64,000 bases of DNA from Salinimicrobium nanhaiense (GTDB lineage: Bacteria > Bacteroidota > Bacteroidia > Flavobacteriales > Flavobacteriaceae): assembly GCA_012038135.1 (NCBI GenBank), contig JAAVJQ010000003.1, positions 62,001-126,000 of the forward strand, in the 5' to 3' direction. Made by a program: the position numbers and the translations under genes. The notes under the pieces are model-generated. The model was given only the letters and a program-made list of their open reading frames with translations. It ran no database searches and was not told the origin of the DNA. This document shows, piece by piece, positions 63,043 through 64,000 of this stretch (the first letter of the stretch is position 1; every line of letters starts with the position of its first letter).

Positions 63043-64000
63043 TTAAAAATAGTATTTACTGGCAAAGTTCCTGTTTTCTCCGGCACGATATTCCATATAG
63101 GAAAAACCTTTTTGAATGCAGTAGGAACCTATTTCTCCTTTTTTATTCATGGCGATAAAAGCCGCCTGAAAATCTTTATAATTCGGGTTTTGTTTAATAA
63201 TTCGCATTACGGCAGCCTCACAGGCTTCCTGGGGAGATCTTCCCTGACGCATTAGTTCCACGATAAGAAACGAGCCGACACTTTTAAGTATGGCTTCTCC
63301 CATGCCTGTAGCCACTGCACCTCCAACTTCATTGTCCAGAAAAAGTCCGGAGCCGATAATAGGAGAATCTCCCACCCGTCCATTCATTTTATAAGAAAGT
63401 CCGCTACTGGTACAGGCACCGGCTATGTCCCCTTTTTGATCGATGCACAACATACCGATAGTGTCGTGATTCTCAATGTTGATAATTGGTTTGTATTCCT
63501 TCTTCTTTAGCCATTCCTGATATGCCTTTTCTGAAGCTTCGGTTAAAAGTTCCTCTTTTTCGAATCCCTGCTGCCGCGCAAATTGGTCGGCGCCTTCTCC
63601 TGCCAGGATCACATGCGGAGTCTCTTCCATCACCTTTCTGGCTACAGAAACTGCGTGTGTATTATTTTTTAAGTAAACAACAGCTCCGGCATTTCCTGAA
63701 GGATCCATTATACAGGCGTCAAGAGTGACATTTCCTTCCCTGTCGGGTGCGCCGCCCCGGCCAACGGTGGTGTTTCGAATATCGGCCTCTTCCACCATTA
63801 CGCCCTGCTCAACGGCATCAAGAGCCGAAGCTCCCTGGTCCAGCATTTTCCCAGCCTTTTGACTGGCATTAGGAAAATTCCAGGTTGCGACACAAAGGGG
63901 TTTAAAACTTTCCATTTTAGGAGTATTAAATAGATCTATAAAAGGAGAGACAGCAGCAAAGCCAATGCTGCTCACCGAAGTTGTTCTTATGAAATGGCGT
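63043..64000 (-). CDS. N4-(beta-N-acetylglucosaminyl)-L-asparaginase, Tat-exported (5' end outside window)
   Basis: An N-terminal-nucleophile hydrolase with the autocleavage threonine in NHDTIGMLC (cleavage before Thr), VGRGGAPDREG and GRVGDSPIIGSG substrate blocks. It removes Asn from GlcNAc-Asn of glycoproteins. The reading frame is open to the right edge: before the apparent GTG at 63975 the codons give RHFIRTTSVSSIGFAAVSP, a Tat signal (R-R-x-F-I) cut by the edge. The true start is therefore outside. Coupled with the sugar porter 2 bp downstream. Confidence 0.85.
   Translation of the reverse strand, partial: RHFIRTTSVSSIGFAAVSPFIDLFNTPKMESFKPLCVATWNFPNASQKAGKMLDQGASALDAVEQGVMVEEADIRNTTVGRGGAPDREGNVTLDACIMDPSGNAGAVVYLKNNTHAVSVARKVMEETPHVILAGEGADQFARQQGFEKEELLTEASEKAYQEWLKKKEYKPIINIENHDTIGMLCIDQKGDIAGACTSSGLSYKMNGRVGDSPIIGSGLFLDNEVGGAVATGMGEAILKSVGSFLIVELMRQGRSPQEACEAAVMRIIKQNPNYKDFQAAFIAMNKKGEIGSYCIQKGFSYMEYRAGENRNFASKYYF

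Overview
The window is a chromosomal segment of a Bacteroidota bacterium, most likely a marine or halotolerant member of the Flavobacteriaceae (Gramella/Salinimicrobium/Salegentibacter type; the genus is a guess). The signs are many short lipoproteins, paired ExbD genes beside ExbB, a PorT-like barrel, odhA-odhB followed by a two-metal asparaginase set, proA-proB order, a long S2 protein, almost no Shine-Dalgarno sequences, and promoters of the TTG-N19/20-TAnnTTTG type. No complete mobile element, integrase or CRISPR array was found.

Region 1 (1-7508, minus strand) reads as one tightly packed operon: a lipid-anchored PQQ-dehydrogenase-like propeller, a small membrane protein, a DUF4396 membrane protein, a lipoprotein that I read as three tandem CWB2-like units, another small membrane protein, a TMEM220 protein, then eboA, eboB (TatD-like) and the first codons of eboC (UbiA-like). 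The front half of this operon has no assigned function.

Region 2 (about 8.0-21.2 kb) is an accessory island between a broken haem-binding gene and a broken esterase gene. It holds a type IIG restriction-modification protein with two palindromic repeats inside its reading frame and an abrupt composition change just after its NPPY motif, a 127-bp tandem array made of copies of its own 3' end, an ATPase/DUF4435 pair resembling the PARIS anti-phage system, two further PD-(D/E)XK-type proteins (one membrane anchored with an exported NTF2-like domain), and a run of lipoproteins and secreted proteins of unknown role with decayed remnants between them.

Region 3 (21.2-41.7 kb) is mostly housekeeping: a threonine dehydrogenase-like SDR, cold shock protein, ClC channel, aspS, a 2-kb mosaic of dispersed palindromes, proBA, the scar of a collapsed TetR/RND efflux operon, a polyprenyl synthase, sucA-sucB, a retropepsin-like protease, TatD, a PlsC-like acyltransferase, asparaginase I and tRNA-Ser(GGA).

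Region 4 (41.8-64 kb) has the ExbB/ExbD operon, a PorT-like protein, rpoN, asnS, an MMPL/RND transporter, frr-pyrH, the rplM-rpsI-rpsB-tsf ribosomal block, an AI-2E-family transporter, polA with an altered proofreading motif, and a FucP-type sugar porter next to a Tat-exported glycosylasparaginase that runs off the right edge.
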